64,000 nucleotides of DNA, taken from the NCBI GenBank assembly GCA_025531455.1, contig JAMYHL010000045.1, forward strand, positions 62,001 through 126,000. Reading direction: 5' to 3'. The notes under the pieces were generated by a model. It was not told the origin of the DNA and made no database searches. It saw nothing but the letters and a program-made list of their open reading frames with translations. The stretch is from Apiotrichum sp. Y4204 (lineage: Eukaryota > Basidiomycota > Tremellomycetes > Trichosporonales > Trichosporonaceae). Made by a program: the position numbers and the translations under genes. Of the stretch, positions 11,581-23,016 are shown one piece after another (positions within the stretch are counted from its first letter, which is position 1; every line of letters starts with the position of its first letter).

Positions 11581-13791
11581 TTTTAGCGCGTCATTAGGAT
11601 TGTCACATCCCAGACTATACTGTCCTGCCTGCTTTGCTGCCCCCTCGCCCGCCCTCTGTTCTCATGCCTTGAATTACAATGTATGACTTGTCCTTTTGCC
11701 GCCACCCGTGTGTGCACCGCGCCACCACCCAAAGAAGAGTGCAGGATGACTGGATTAGTGTGTCTTCTGCGTGTCTTTGCGTGTCTTGCGTGAGTTCTGA
11801 TCTCGTGTCTCGTCGTCTGGCTCTCGCTCTCCCCCCTTCTCAGTGTCTGTCCTCCTTCACGCCGTTGGGCAGAGTGTTGCAGTTGTCTACTAGCCGGGTT
11901 TCTCATTCTCCCTCTCCTCTTCGTTCTCTCCATTTCCATCTCCATCTCCATCCAGCGTTCATTCTATCATCCACTGCATCCACATCACACATTTTCATTC
12001 GCATCCGCATCCGCATCCACAGCAATTGCATTTCTCCTCAGCAAAAAAACACACCTCCATCCAGTCCTCCCATCTCGGACCCCGTCGCCGTCCCTTACGC
12101 ACACCCACTACTGCTCCTTGTCTGTCCCTGGACATGACACCACCGGCCCAGTTCTTTCCCGCGACCACCATCTAGCAATTTAGAACAACTCTTGAACATC
12201 TGAGTTTCCACACGCGATCTGCACTGTACACTTATACACTGCTACCATTCTTATCCACTACTGCACTGTATCCCCCGACGTCGGTTCATCTGACGGACGC
12301 GCGCACCGCCAAAAGCGTCAACGTCCGGCGCCCTTCCTCCCAATCCATCCATCTCTCACACAGCGCCCCTGACGCCGCCGCCTTTTAGCGCCCAGCCACC
12401 GACGCCGTTTCTGTACCCGCGCGTGCACCCGCAAAACCGTTACACACCGACTCCACTTGGCCACTGGCCACTGGGCTCCTTGTAGACGAAGGCAGGCTGA
12501 GAATACCACACGGTATTTTTGGGCTCAGGTGGTATAGAGTTCGAGCAAGAGTACAACAGCTCTGAATTGCGAACAGAGCAGAGCACGACACAACTCACAC
12601 CTTGTCTCCGGCAACAACGGCCTACTCCATCTCCATCTCCATCTCCACCTCCACCTCACCGCCTCACGTACGTCCCGACCTGACGACCTACCGCACCCCT
12701 TGTAGCCCCGCGGCCTGTTGCCGTTGCCGTTCTCGTTGTTCTTTCTCTCCGCGCTTGTCTGTCACAACCTACTGTGCTCCCCTATCCGTGTCTCTGGGCA
12801 GCCCTGCAAACAAACTACGATATTTTGCTCCTGTTCGATCCTGGTTTAAACTCCCTTGGGCCCTGCCGTCTGCCCTTTGTTTCCCTCTGCCTCCAGCAAC
12901 AAACCCCTTTTGCCTCAGTGCCTCAGTGCAGTGCTCGCCGCGGCCATCGTGGTGCGGCAGTAATCCGTCATCTTGTCGGCGCATCATCACATCTCGTGAG
13001 TACCGTACGCACTCCGTTCCGCATCACCCATCCTGTTCCGCGCCCTCGGGGCAGTCTTGTGTCGTGCGTCTGCGTGAGATTCCGCTCGTCTCGCCGCCGT
13101 TACACCCCGCAGCCCACAGTCTCGCTCCCCCTTTCAGTTCAACTCGTTCCCACCCTTGCCTCGTGGCATCCCTACCCATCCCTTGCACACTTGGACACTC
13201 GGCAGCCTCGTCGCACATCATCCTCGCTTCGACACTGGACGACAACGATATCGACAACCTTCCCTTCAGGCGCTTCAGATCTTCATTTTCCGCGTTCGCA
13301 CCCGACAGCGGCACAAGGACCGACTTGCGCACACACACAAATCCCTATCACATCCACACCCCTGTCTCCCACACGCCCATCACTCCAGTGACTTTCCGCG
13401 TCATTGACCAGTGGCCCGTGGGCGTCCGTTCCACCCCCCCCATCCCCTACTCATATCCCTCCCCTGCCCTCTACCTTCATTTCAGCCACACCCTTGGACT
13501 GTCTGGTAGCACTGGTCTCCACTGGCCTCTGCGCTCACCAGGGAATCCATCGTTTGCAGAACAAACATTCACCCAGTCCAAACCAAGCGGCCGCTGTGTT
13601 CATCACTGTTTGTGCCTGTCCTTTTGTTGTGTGTTTCTGTCTGATCATCGGTGGCCACACTGTGTCCGACACACGACACACATCACACATCTGCTTCTCC
13701 GTGACCACCTCCCACACACTTGCCCCCCATGCCCCGCCCTCGGAAGCTTACTCGTCGTCCCAGCCCCGGTCCCCCTGCTGCTGGCAAAACA
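11581..13791 (+). promoter_or_regulatory. Long pyrimidine-rich leader or promoter of the PHD-finger gene
   Basis: The plus strand of this 2.2-kb stretch is strongly C/T-rich, with CCATCT/CCATCC triplet-like runs (about 11935-11960, 11997-12020 and 12626-12661). It has many short open frames and one of 397 codons (12602-13795). Pyrimidine-rich 5' leaders are usual in fungi, but this one is unusually long. It may be a transcribed 5' UTR with its own introns (for example donor-like CGTGAGTACC at 12986). The 397-codon frame is dominated by Ser, Pro, Thr, His and Cys, has no recognisable domain, and is probably not a protein. Confidence 0.45.
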
Positions 13792-16282
13792 ATGAACGGC
13801 GGTGTGTTACTCGAGTCACACTCTCCTTTGCCGGCACCAGCGCTCAAGGCGGAACGCATCACTGAGCACTACGCCGTGACTGCAAAACGGCCGTCGCAAA
13901 AGGACAAGTAAGATTGGCATTGGGGATGATCTCTTACTCTACAGAATGAACCGTCAGCTAAAGGTCAACACCGCACTCGAACCGCCCCCCTCCTTTCAAC
14001 CTGTCCAGTCGCCGGGGTACCCTCCCGCATTTCATTCTGGGCCGCCTCCCCCACAATACCACCCCCATCATGGCCCGCCGCATGGCCATCCAAGCCAGCA
14101 GCTCAGCCCACAGTATGCTTCCCACCCGCATGGCCCGCCGCCTCCGAGCCATGGTCAGCTTAGCCCCCAGCAGGGATACCGTCCTTACCCATCTGGGCCG
14201 CCGGGTCCCATGACAGCACCCGCCGCGGGTCCGTCTCGCCAGCAGCTTTCCCCCACCATTCCACCGCACATGCACCCCGGTATGGCGCCGTTCCCGCCGC
14301 AATGGGACAATGCCTCCGTCGCATCCTCTGCAAGCTCCCACAAGCGGAAACGCAGCGACTCGTCGCGTGATGAAAACCGCACACCACGCTCGTTAATCAG
14401 CGCAATAGGGCCGCCGCACGCGCAGTTGCCTACGCCCCCGACAAGTGGCACTCATCAGGCATTATCGGTGCTCCCCGAGGAGGAAGCCCATTATCGGAAA
14501 AAGAGCGTCTATGTGACTTCGACGGAGGAAGAGGGTCGTAAACTCTGTTTGGTGCAAAATTCGACGGGCACCGAACCAAAGGAACAAACGTCACTGAGAG
14601 GTCCGCCGCGCCTCAAGCACGCAACAAGGCTTTCCGTGAGCTCCACGGGCAAGGCGGCGCTTGGCACCTCGGAAGTGCTCCAGTCCGATCTCGAGCAGCT
14701 CGAAAAGGATGCCGACGCACCCAAAACGCCCAACGTCAATGGGAACAGGCGCACATCAGGAGGAGCCAAGGACACCCCTGGCACAAAGGCGGACAAAATG
14801 ACCCGCCGCCTCTCTGCCTTCAACCTCGCGAACCGGCCTTCGGAACCGATGTACTCGATTCGCCTCGACATGGGTCAAGGCCAGCCGTGCCGAGTTGCTC
14901 TGCGCAAGGATCTCGCCCTCGCCTTTGTTGGCCTTGACAAGGCGACACAAGTGGTCGAGGAGTCGAGGAAGGAGGATGAGGATGGGTGGGCTGTGGTGAA
15001 TGGAGCTCCAGGATCCCGCCCGCCTGCGCGGCCCAACTGGCCTGACGAGGAGGGCCCGTGGAAGGTGGCTATTGGTTCGCGTGGTGCCCGTCAGATGAGG
15101 GAGGAGAAGCAGCGTGCTGCTCTCCTTCGGAGGTATCTCGAGACATCGAGTGACGATGAAGAGGACGACGACGGAGCCGGCCGCTTCCCCTCTCACCGAG
15201 GCAAGGCAGCAGGTCGCCGGCCCACGCAGCCCTCCCCCGGTGACGCCCATGCCCAAGCCACCTCGGACGCCAAGGCGGCCCTTCTTTCAGCAGTCAACCG
15301 AAGTCGTCGCACCCGGCAGCGCTTCTCTGCCCCGCCGCCTGTATACCTTCCGAACGGTGTTGTCAACTGCATCTGCAAGAACATAGAAGGCGGCTCGCTG
15401 GTGTCTTGTGTGTCGTGCAAGACCTGGAGCCACGTTGGATGCGTCGGCATCGAGGACCCCCAGCACATACAGAACTGGGTCTGCGATCCCTGTGTGGTCC
15501 AAGCACGCCGCGCGACATTGTCATCTCCCACTGGCCGTACTCCCAGCGCCTCACGCTTCCAAGAGCGTTCGCAGGCGGCCTTCCGCGGTGGAGACGTCGC
15601 CCTCGCGCTCGCCCCGTCGCCGATGTTTGCAGGAGAATCGGGAATGGTGCCAAACACGCCGATGGGCAACGGTATCCGCACGCCCTACTCGCCAACTCGC
15701 CGCAGCCACCGCGCTCGTGTGTTATCGTATGGGACAGACATGTGGGGCGGCGTGGAGGACTCTCCTACCACGCCGGTGCCTCCGCCTCGTGGTGGCGCTC
15801 CCGACCACTTTTCCACTCCGCGTCCCGACGATGCCCCGTTCGACGTCAACTCGACGCCTTCACGCCACCTCAACACGGACCCCCGCATGGCTGGTCAATT
15901 CAGTAGCCTCTTCCCTGTGACACCGCTCATGGGCCGTGCTCGTAACACGTCGGGTATGAGTATGCTCGCAGCGGACACACCCGGTTATGCCACCGGCGGT
16001 GCTACACGGCGCAACATTTCTGGCGGACAGCACCCGTTCTCCGACACCGGTGTTGTAAGTCGTCACGACTTTCTCCAGGGCTTGACTGCCGAGCGCCGCC
16101 CTCCTGCCACCGAGGGACCTGCGTCGCCGACGCGTCGCGCAGTAATGCAGGAGCCCGAGTCGCCATCACCGTTTGTCAATATGCCACCTGGATTCAGGCC
16201 TCGCCGCCGTTCCGGCTCGCGTGCCGGTCTTGGGATTGGCATGCCAGAGTCGATGGGCACGCGTCGCGAGAGTGACCACTAG
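13792..16282 (+). CDS. PHD-finger protein, function unknown
   Basis: Two exons, 13792-13907 and 13945-16282, flank a 37-nt intron and give 817 residues from the ATG at 13792. In-frame ATGs at 13720 and 13729 would add 24 or 21 residues. The N-terminal third is Pro/Gln/His-rich and disordered. A PHD zinc finger lies at about residues 510-560, with the ordered ligands CICK, CVSC, H-x2-C (HVGC) and CDPC. PHD fingers usually read histone H3 tails, so a chromatin-bound regulator is likely, in the style of Set3/Cti6-type proteins. That assignment is inference and no second catalytic domain is visible. The region before the finger (YSIRLDMGQGQPCRVALRKD) looks structured and may be lineage-specific. 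The tail is Ser/Pro/Arg-rich. Confidence 0.8.
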
Positions 16283-17403
16283 TGTTATGTGACTGTTGGA
16301 TGCGTGGATCGGGATGCGCGTCCCTTGGTGTTCTGCGTGAAGCAGCAACGTCTGATTGTAGTGGTGGTACACGTACGAGATCTGTAGTGGTCCTTGTTCT
16401 GGGTGTATGCTAGCCTGTGACCTTAGTGCAGAAGAGAGCGGGATGCACAGAGTGGGCAATTTCGCGTTGCAGGTTGTGGTCGAGCGGGAAAGTAGAGAAG
16501 ACTACGAGACGCGTGTAGATTGCGATCACGAGAGGTGTAGAAGGGGGTCGAGGAAAGGGACGCGTGAACGTGATCTGGGCCACTGGGAAGACGTGTCACA
16601 GCGGAGAAGGGATGGGTGGGGTAAGGAGAGAGTGGAAGGCCGCTCACGACGCGTCGACAGTGAAGAGGGAATTATAAAGAAAGATGTGTCAGTTGAACCG
16701 ACGTGAGGTTGGAAACATGGGGAGATCTAGTCACAAAGTTTGGTGAGAGATTGCGATATGAAGAAGAAATTGGCGGGGGTGAGCGGAGGTGAAGAGAAGA
16801 GAAGTCGCGCAAGAGACAAGAAACGAAGCAACGCGCTCGCGCGCACTCGCACCCTCACAGAGTCAAGACGCGACGCGCTCCAAGCAGCAAGTAGCACACG
16901 CCCCTCCACCGCAGAAAGGCCTAGAAAGGGTTTTCCCGTTGATTGTTGTGGATATGTCGCATCGGATGGGACGGGGCGACGCGTGAAAAAGTCATACGCG
17001 TCGAGATTTCGCGTGCTGGGTGCGTGCATATCGCGTGAGAGCAAGGCAAGAAGATTCAAGAAATTTTTACACGTCATTCAAGTCGAGGGGGAATTCCAAT
17101 TCAAGCTTATGATCTCGTGCTTATCAGCAGGCTTTGTAATGTCTTTGATTAGACTACTTTAGTATTCAATAGGATTTCCTGTCGGTTGTGATCACGCCAT
17201 GCGGGCCAGCAATGAATGGAACGATCGGCACACACACACATGGGCCATGGGCCATCTTTCCAAGATCCGAGTCACAAAAGTCATCGCTTACTAGTAGTAG
17301 TCACTACCATCGACATCGAGCACATCGAACATCAACCCATTCCCTTTGTCATTCACTCTCTCCCCATCCATCTCATCTCAATCTATTCCAACACTCTCCT
17401 CCG
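16283..17403. promoter_or_regulatory. Intergenic: PHD 3' end and fusion-gene promoter
   Basis: This 1.1-kb interval separates two plus-strand genes. Its last 120 bp are rich in CATCGACATCGAGCACATC-like and C/T tracts immediately before the ATG at 17404, consistent with the leader. AT content rises at about 17085-17175. No exon or RNA gene was recognised. Confidence 0.4.
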
Positions 17404-20400
17404 ATGTCCGAGTCCACGGCGCTGACGACCTCGGCCTTCGGGTCCACCGGCGCGCACGAGCTGGACACGTTCCGCGCGCGCGCCGAGCGCTGGCGCTTTG
17501 CGACGCAGGTCGTCGCCGCCGACAGCAGCGAAAACCAGTACGGCGCGAGCAGCACGCCAATCTTCCAGACCGCCACGTTCAAGGGTATGGACGGCCCCTA
17601 CGACTATACGCGCAGTGGCAACCCGACGCGTGGCGGACTCGAGTCGCACCTCGCCCGCCTGTATGGCGCCCACCAGGCGTTCGCGCTGAGTACCGGCATG
17701 ACCTGCCTCGATGTCATTCTCCGCCTCGTCAAGCCGGGCGAGACGGTCCTCGCGGGAGATGACCTGTACGGCGGGACGAACCGCCTCCTCACGTATGCGA
17801 AGAGCCACGGCGGCGTCGATGTGCGCCATGTCGACACGACCGATGTGGATGCCCTCCGTCCCCATCTCGGCGCGGGAAACAAGTGAGTTTGAAGCGTGTG
17901 GCCGTGAGTAGGCCAAGACCACGTTGGATTTTGCTCCAGGCACATTGCGAGATGTCGGGCGTGGTGCTATAGTGTTGTGGACTTGGGCAGGTGCTCCGTG
18001 CGGAGCTCGCAGTCCAATGGCTTTCCGCGACTACCGCGACTACGCGGCCCTGCATTCCCCGGTCGTGCACCTCAGGTCGTGCCCCAACGCACCCGCCGCT
18101 TGCGCTAACCCCAGGGTCAAAATGGTCCTCCTCGAGTCCCCGACCAACCCGCTCCTCAAGATTGCCGACATTGCCGCTGTCTCCGCCGCGGTGCACGCCG
18201 CGGCGCCGGACGCGATCGTCGTCGTGGACAACACTATGATGTCGCCGTACCTGCAGCGTCCGCTCGAGCTGGGCGCAGACGTCGTGTACGACTCGGCGAC
18301 AAAGTATCTCTCGGGGCACCACGATCTCATGGCGGGTATCATCGCGGTTGGCACGCCCGAAGTGGCTTCCCAGATTGGCTGGTTTGTCAATGCCATGGGA
18401 TCTGGTCTCGCGCCGTTCGACTCGTTCCTCCTCATGCGCGGTGTCAAGACGCTCGCGCTCCGCATGGACAAGCAGCAGGCCAACGCGCAGATTGTCGCAG
18501 ACTACCTCCACGCACTCGGCTTCCTCGTCCACTACCCCGGCCTCAAGTCGCACCCCAAGTGGGATGTCCACTGGCGCCAGGCCTCGGGTGCGGGCTCTGT
18601 CCTCTCGTTTGTCACTGGCGACAAGGAGCTCTCGGAGCGTATTGTGTCGGCCGCACGTCTCTGGGGTGTCTCCGTGTCCTTTGGTGCCGTCAACTCGCTC
18701 ATCTCCATGCCGTGTCTCATGTCGTAAGTGAACTGTCGAGCCGGAGACGAGGTGCTCACAGTAACCCCAGTCACGCATCTATTTCTGCTGCCGTGCGCGC
18801 TGAGCGTGGCCTTCCCGAGAACCTGATCCGCCTCTGTGTTGGAATCGAGGACCCGCGCGACCTTCTTGACGACCTCGAGCACGCACTCATCGAGGCTGGC
18901 GCAATCGCCCCAGTCTCCCACCGCGACCTCATCACCGATGCCAAGCTCGACGAGCTCTTCCTGACCAGCCCCGAGCAGTGGGCTATTGAACGCGCACGCG
19001 CGTTTGCACGCCCCGGCACTGAGGGCGCCACGCTCGTCGAGGCCGCCAACAAGCTCGCGATCGAGGACAAGAAGACGATCCCCGAGGACATTGTCGTCTC
19101 GGCCCCCGGCAAGGTCATCATGTTTGGCGAACACGCCGTTGTGCACGGAGTGGTGCGTTCCGAGCAGTAGATACAAGAATTACATTTTTCTCACATAGCA
19201 TATACCTGTGGTTGTCCAACCAACTTCACATCAACCTCATCTCCAATCACCACCTCAATACCTTTCAAATACTGTTGTTGTCCAACCAACATGACCGATG
19301 AAATCAACATGCACCGGAATCCGGACCCGAACGCGCAAATCGTGCAGACGGCCATTGCGACCTCGCTCAACCTACGGTGCTTTGGCGTCCTCTCCCCGCG
19401 AACGGACGCCTACGTCGCCATCGCCGCCCCGGACCTCGAGGCCGACTTCCGCTGGAGGATCTCGGAGCTGCCGTGGAGCACTGTCCCGCCGCGCACGGAC
19501 GCACTGGCACCAAAGGCGCTGGACCCCGTGCTCCTCGCTGCCATCGAGGAGGTCGTGCACAGGACAGGCTTCACCAAGACGGGAACCAGCGCATCCATCG
19601 CCTTCCTGTACCTCTACATGGCTTTGGCGGGAGGCGAATCCAACGCGTAGGGAAGGACTGTGACCTCGTGCTGACTCCAGATTGCCCGTGACGCTCACAG
19701 TGTCCGCCAACCTCCCGATCGGTGCCGGCCTCGGAAGCTCTGCGGCGTTCTCCGCCTGTGTCGCCGCCGCGCTGCTGATCGCACACGGCCATGTGTCCAA
19801 GTACGACTTCCCGGCACACGAAGTGGACCTTGTCGACGCGTGGTCGTTTGTCTCCGAGATGGTCCTGCACGGCAACCCGTCCGGTATCGACAATGCAGTG
19901 GCAGTCCGCGGCGGCGCCGTGGCATTCACCCGCGCGGTGAACGGCAAGACGGGTGGGCTGGACGGGATCACGGGCTTTGAGTCGATCCGGCTGCTGTTGA
20001 CGAACACGTGCGTGCCGCGCGACACGAAGAGCCTGGTCGCCGGCGTGGCGGCCAAGAAGAGTGCCGAGCCGCACGTCGTTGACCCGGTCCTCGACCAGAT
20101 CAAGGCGATTTCCGACGAGGCGCGCGGCCTTCTGGACGGCACGACGCGGGTGGACCGCGAGCAGCTCGTGTCCCGTCTCGAGGCGCTGATGCAGGAAAAC
20201 CACAGCCATCTGCGCACCCTGGGCGTAAGCCACCCGTCCCTCGAGGCCGTGGTGGCCACCACGGCCGCCGCGCCGTTCGGCCTCACGACCAAGCTCACGG
20301 GCGCAGGCGGCGGCGGCTGCGCGGTCACCCTCATCCCGGACGCGTTCCCGGACAGCGCGCTGCTCGACCTCCTCACGCAGTTGCGAGACCTCGGCGCTGA

Positions 20401-20539
20401 GCCGCACATCACCACCCTCGGCGGCCCGGGACTCGGCGTGTTCCGCGGTTCAGGCGAGTATGCCGCCTCGCTGCGCGCCGCGGGCTCGGCGGGGCTGCAG
20501 TCCTGGAGCGAGGGGCTTGATGGCAAGTGGGAGCACTAG
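17404..20539 (+). CDS. Cystathionine beta-lyase / mevalonate kinase fusion protein
   Basis: Five exons, 17404-17882, 18115-18723, 18771-19152, 19348-19646 and 19681-20539, with introns of 232, 47, 195 and 34 nt, give one 875-residue frame. Residues 1 to about 445 are a PLP-dependent cystathionine beta-lyase (cystathionine to homocysteine). The family marks are ATFKGMDGPYDYTRSGNPTR, GDDLYGGTNRLL, LLESPTNPLLKIAD and the PLP lysine K223 in YDSATKYLSGHHD. A linker of about 25 residues rich in Ala, Glu and Lys leads into mevalonate kinase from residue 471: motif 1 SAPGKVIMFGEHAVVHGV (K477), motif 2 PIGAGLGSSAAFS (about 602-614), GNPSGIDN with catalytic D660, and motif 3 TGAGGGG (about 796-802). 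The kinase phosphorylates mevalonate in sterol and isoprenoid synthesis. There is no in-frame Met between the enzymes before M480, which is inside motif 1. Both halves look intact. Confidence 0.88.
19206..19290 (+). repeat. Imperfect 19-bp direct repeat inside intron 3 of the fusion gene
   Basis: CTGTGGTTGTCCAACCAAC at 19206-19224 recurs as CTGTTGTTGTCCAACCAAC at 19272-19290, one mismatch in 19, start to start 66 bp. The copy core GGTTGtcCAACC is a short inverted repeat. The segment between the copies is C/A/T-rich like a fungal 5' leader and is followed at once by an ATG (19291) that is in frame with the downstream kinase exon. Confidence 0.7.
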
Positions 20540-20820
20540 AGGCATTGTATGGCAGGGTATACCCAGGGATCATGGTCGTAGCTTCGTAGGATAGATGGAT
20601 ACGTGCAGTTGATAACTGGCGGCCGGGAATCGGAAGTGCCGAGTGCTGGAAATTTACTTATCGGAATTTTCCGGATATGTAATATCCGCCGGAAATAATC
20701 TTCCCCTCCGACCTCCACCTTCCTTGGCCCAACTATCGAGCTATCGCACGCTATCGCCCACTATAATTTCCACCAGCGCTTTTCTTCTCTTCTCTTCTTC
20801 TCTCCACTCATCACTTCATC

Positions 20821-22485
20821 ATGGCATCCCTCACGCAGCGCGCCGCCGAGAGCGCGGACTTTACCTCTATTCCGATAATGTAAGTTGTGCGAGAAGATAG
20901 TGAGCCACTTATGTATATCTTCTCATCCATGACTTGTCACTATGCTAATGACAGCGACATGACGCACGCGACGGGCACCGAGGCACAGCGCCGCGCGCTC
21001 GCCGCCGAGATCCGCGACGCGTGTCTCACCGCGGGCTTTTTTTACGGTGCGCCAAGACAACAAAAAGTTGGTTGGTGGTCTCTCTCTGACGTCTAGTCAA
21101 GAACCACGGCGTCAACGCGTCCACTGTAGACGGCACGTTTTCCCAGAGCGCCGAGTTTTTCCGCCAGTCGCCTGCGGTGAAGAAGAGCGTGGACATTTCG
21201 CGCTCGGAGAACTTTAGGGGATACATGGGTCTTTTGACGGAGAACAATGATCCGTAGGTGTCAGCAGTTGTTTTACGGCCTTTGTTTCCCAGCTGCGGCC
21301 CCTCCAAAAGCAGCTGGGCGCTCACACTGCGCTTCTTATCTCCTTCAATCTTCTCTGACACACAGCAAAAACAAGGGCGACTACCATGAGGCGTTTAATC
21401 TCGGCCTCGACCCGCTCGTGGCTCCCGAGTCGTTCGCGGCCGAGAATGCCAGCCGCCTCAAGCACTCGGAGAACCAGTGGCCTGCCGCAGAGGTGTGGGG
21501 CGGCGCCGGCGAATTTGTGAGTCGGCGCAAAACGAGCACGACACGGGGGCTGCAGGGGTGTCTTCCTCGCTCTGTATAGGCATCAGCGTTTCCCTATATT
21601 TTCTCACCTTCCCTCCAACCCTCTGTTGAATGTCCCTCTTCTCTTCGTCTCCATCTTCTTTCTCAATTCTCTTCCTAACTCTTCCAGAAATCGGCGACGC
21701 TCAAGTACTACGCCGAGGTGCTCGCGCTTGGCCTGCGCCTCTTCCCTCTGCTCGCGCTCGCACTCGACCTTCCGGAAGACTTTTTCGCTGACAAGGTGGG
21801 TCGAAACGGGATGGGGCTTGAGGTCCAGCTTGCTCAATGGCCGATGAAGCTGCTCGTCGCCCGCCCCTCTCACTTTCCCAACCCCACCCCACTTACATCA
21901 GACGCTCCACCCGGCGGCCATCATGCGCCTCCTCTTCTACCCAGCGCTTGGGCAACGCGCCGTCGACGAGCTCATGCCGGGCATCGGCGCGCACACCGAC
22001 TTTGAGTGCTTTACCATCCGTGAGTGAAGGAGCTCGGTGAATTTCGACGCCCAAAGCTCCGCCTGCATCTTGCTCACACTCAGTGCGCCAGGACAATGTT
22101 GGTGGCCTGCAGGTCGCAAACCGCGCCGGCGACTGGATCGACGCGCCGTGCATCCCCGACACCTTTGTGATCAACATTGGCGACCAGCTGATGCGCTGGA
22201 CGAGTGGGTGCTAACATATCGCTAGCCATGCTGATGACAGACGACGTGTTCGTGTCCACGCGCCACCGCGTGCTCCCGACCATCTCGCGCGACCGGTACT
22301 CTGTGCCCTTCTTCTTCGGGTGCGACCACGATGTGGTCATGGACCCGATCCCGACGTGTGTCTCGCCCGAGCGGCCGAACCGCTACGAGGTGATGACGGC
22401 GGGTGACTATGTGCACATGAGGCTGAGCGACATTTATGCCGCGGGAGTGAAGGGCGAGGGCGTCGAGGTCGAGACTGCGGCGTAG
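20821..22485 (+). CDS. 2-oxoglutarate/Fe(II)-dependent dioxygenase (isopenicillin N synthase-like)
   Basis: Eight exons: 20821-20879, 20955-21046, 21097-21253, 21366-21516, 21688-21795, 21902-22019, 22084-22203 and 22241-22485. The introns are 37-171 nt and the product has 349 residues. The N-terminus SIPIIDMTHATG and GFFYVKNHGV are the DIOX_N signatures. The iron ligands are H220 and D222 in GIGAHTDFECFTI and H277 in VSTRHRVLP. The 2OG-binding pair is R287-x-S289 (RYSVPFF). GDYHEAFNLGLD is typical of the fungal members. The superfamily hydroxylates or oxidises small molecules, and the substrate cannot be inferred. It follows the fusion gene on the same strand by 281 bp, with no sign of shared control. 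The intron density is the highest in the window. Confidence 0.92.
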
Positions 22486-23016
22486 GCGCAAAGCGCGTAG
22501 CGCGCGGGGGCAGAGAGGCGTAGGACAGGCGTAGGACATTGGGATGCATTAGGTCCGGAGCTACATCGAAAGGAAGATCATTGTCAATCGTCTGTTGCCA
22601 CCCTGCACATCCATCTTTCAGACATTCCCACTCAAAATTCTGGGTGACACCTTTCAGATAGTATTGCATGGTCGGTCTCCAGCATACCCAAACATGTTCT
22701 CCAGCAAGAATGGTAGGAATTGAGCATGCATTGCGGATAGCAGGAGGTTGAGAAAAAAAAGGAGGAGTGTGGCACTGGTGTTTTTGGCATTTTTCTGATT
22801 TTTTTTTTTTTCGAAGTCTTTTCTGTTTCCCACTGTAGTCGGGCAATGCATAGAGCTGAGAGCTGAGAGCTCAAGGAGCTATTGTGCTGAATTTTGGCTA
22901 CATCTTACATCCTCTTGCATAGGTTTTGCATGTCTGTGAAGGAAGATATTATGCAGCAAAAATGGGGTCCTACAGTGGGGAAGCGCCACTCGACAAGTTA
23001 ATTCCTGCAGATTCTA
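22486..23016. other. Convergent 3' region with poly-T run
   Basis: This 531-bp interval lies between the stops of the dioxygenase (plus) and the fucosidase (minus). A run of 13 T lies near 22800-22812, preceded by a purine-rich tract. No gene was recognised; it is presumed to hold two 3' UTRs. Confidence 0.4.

Noticed and set aside
12602..13795. 397-codon frame as a protein gene
   Set aside because: Composition follows the C/T-rich leader, no domain is seen and no start context stands out; kept only as a possible upstream frame.
19291..19650. Independent mevalonate kinase start at 19291
   Set aside because: It would lack the ATP-binding APGK motif present in the upstream exon, and the 19152/19348 splice rebuilds the canonical HGVTAIATSLNLRC exactly; kept as a finding about the intron only.
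19372..20526. 384-codon minus-strand frame opposite mevalonate kinase
   Set aside because: Mevalonate kinase GHMP motifs are on the plus strand; the shadow has none.
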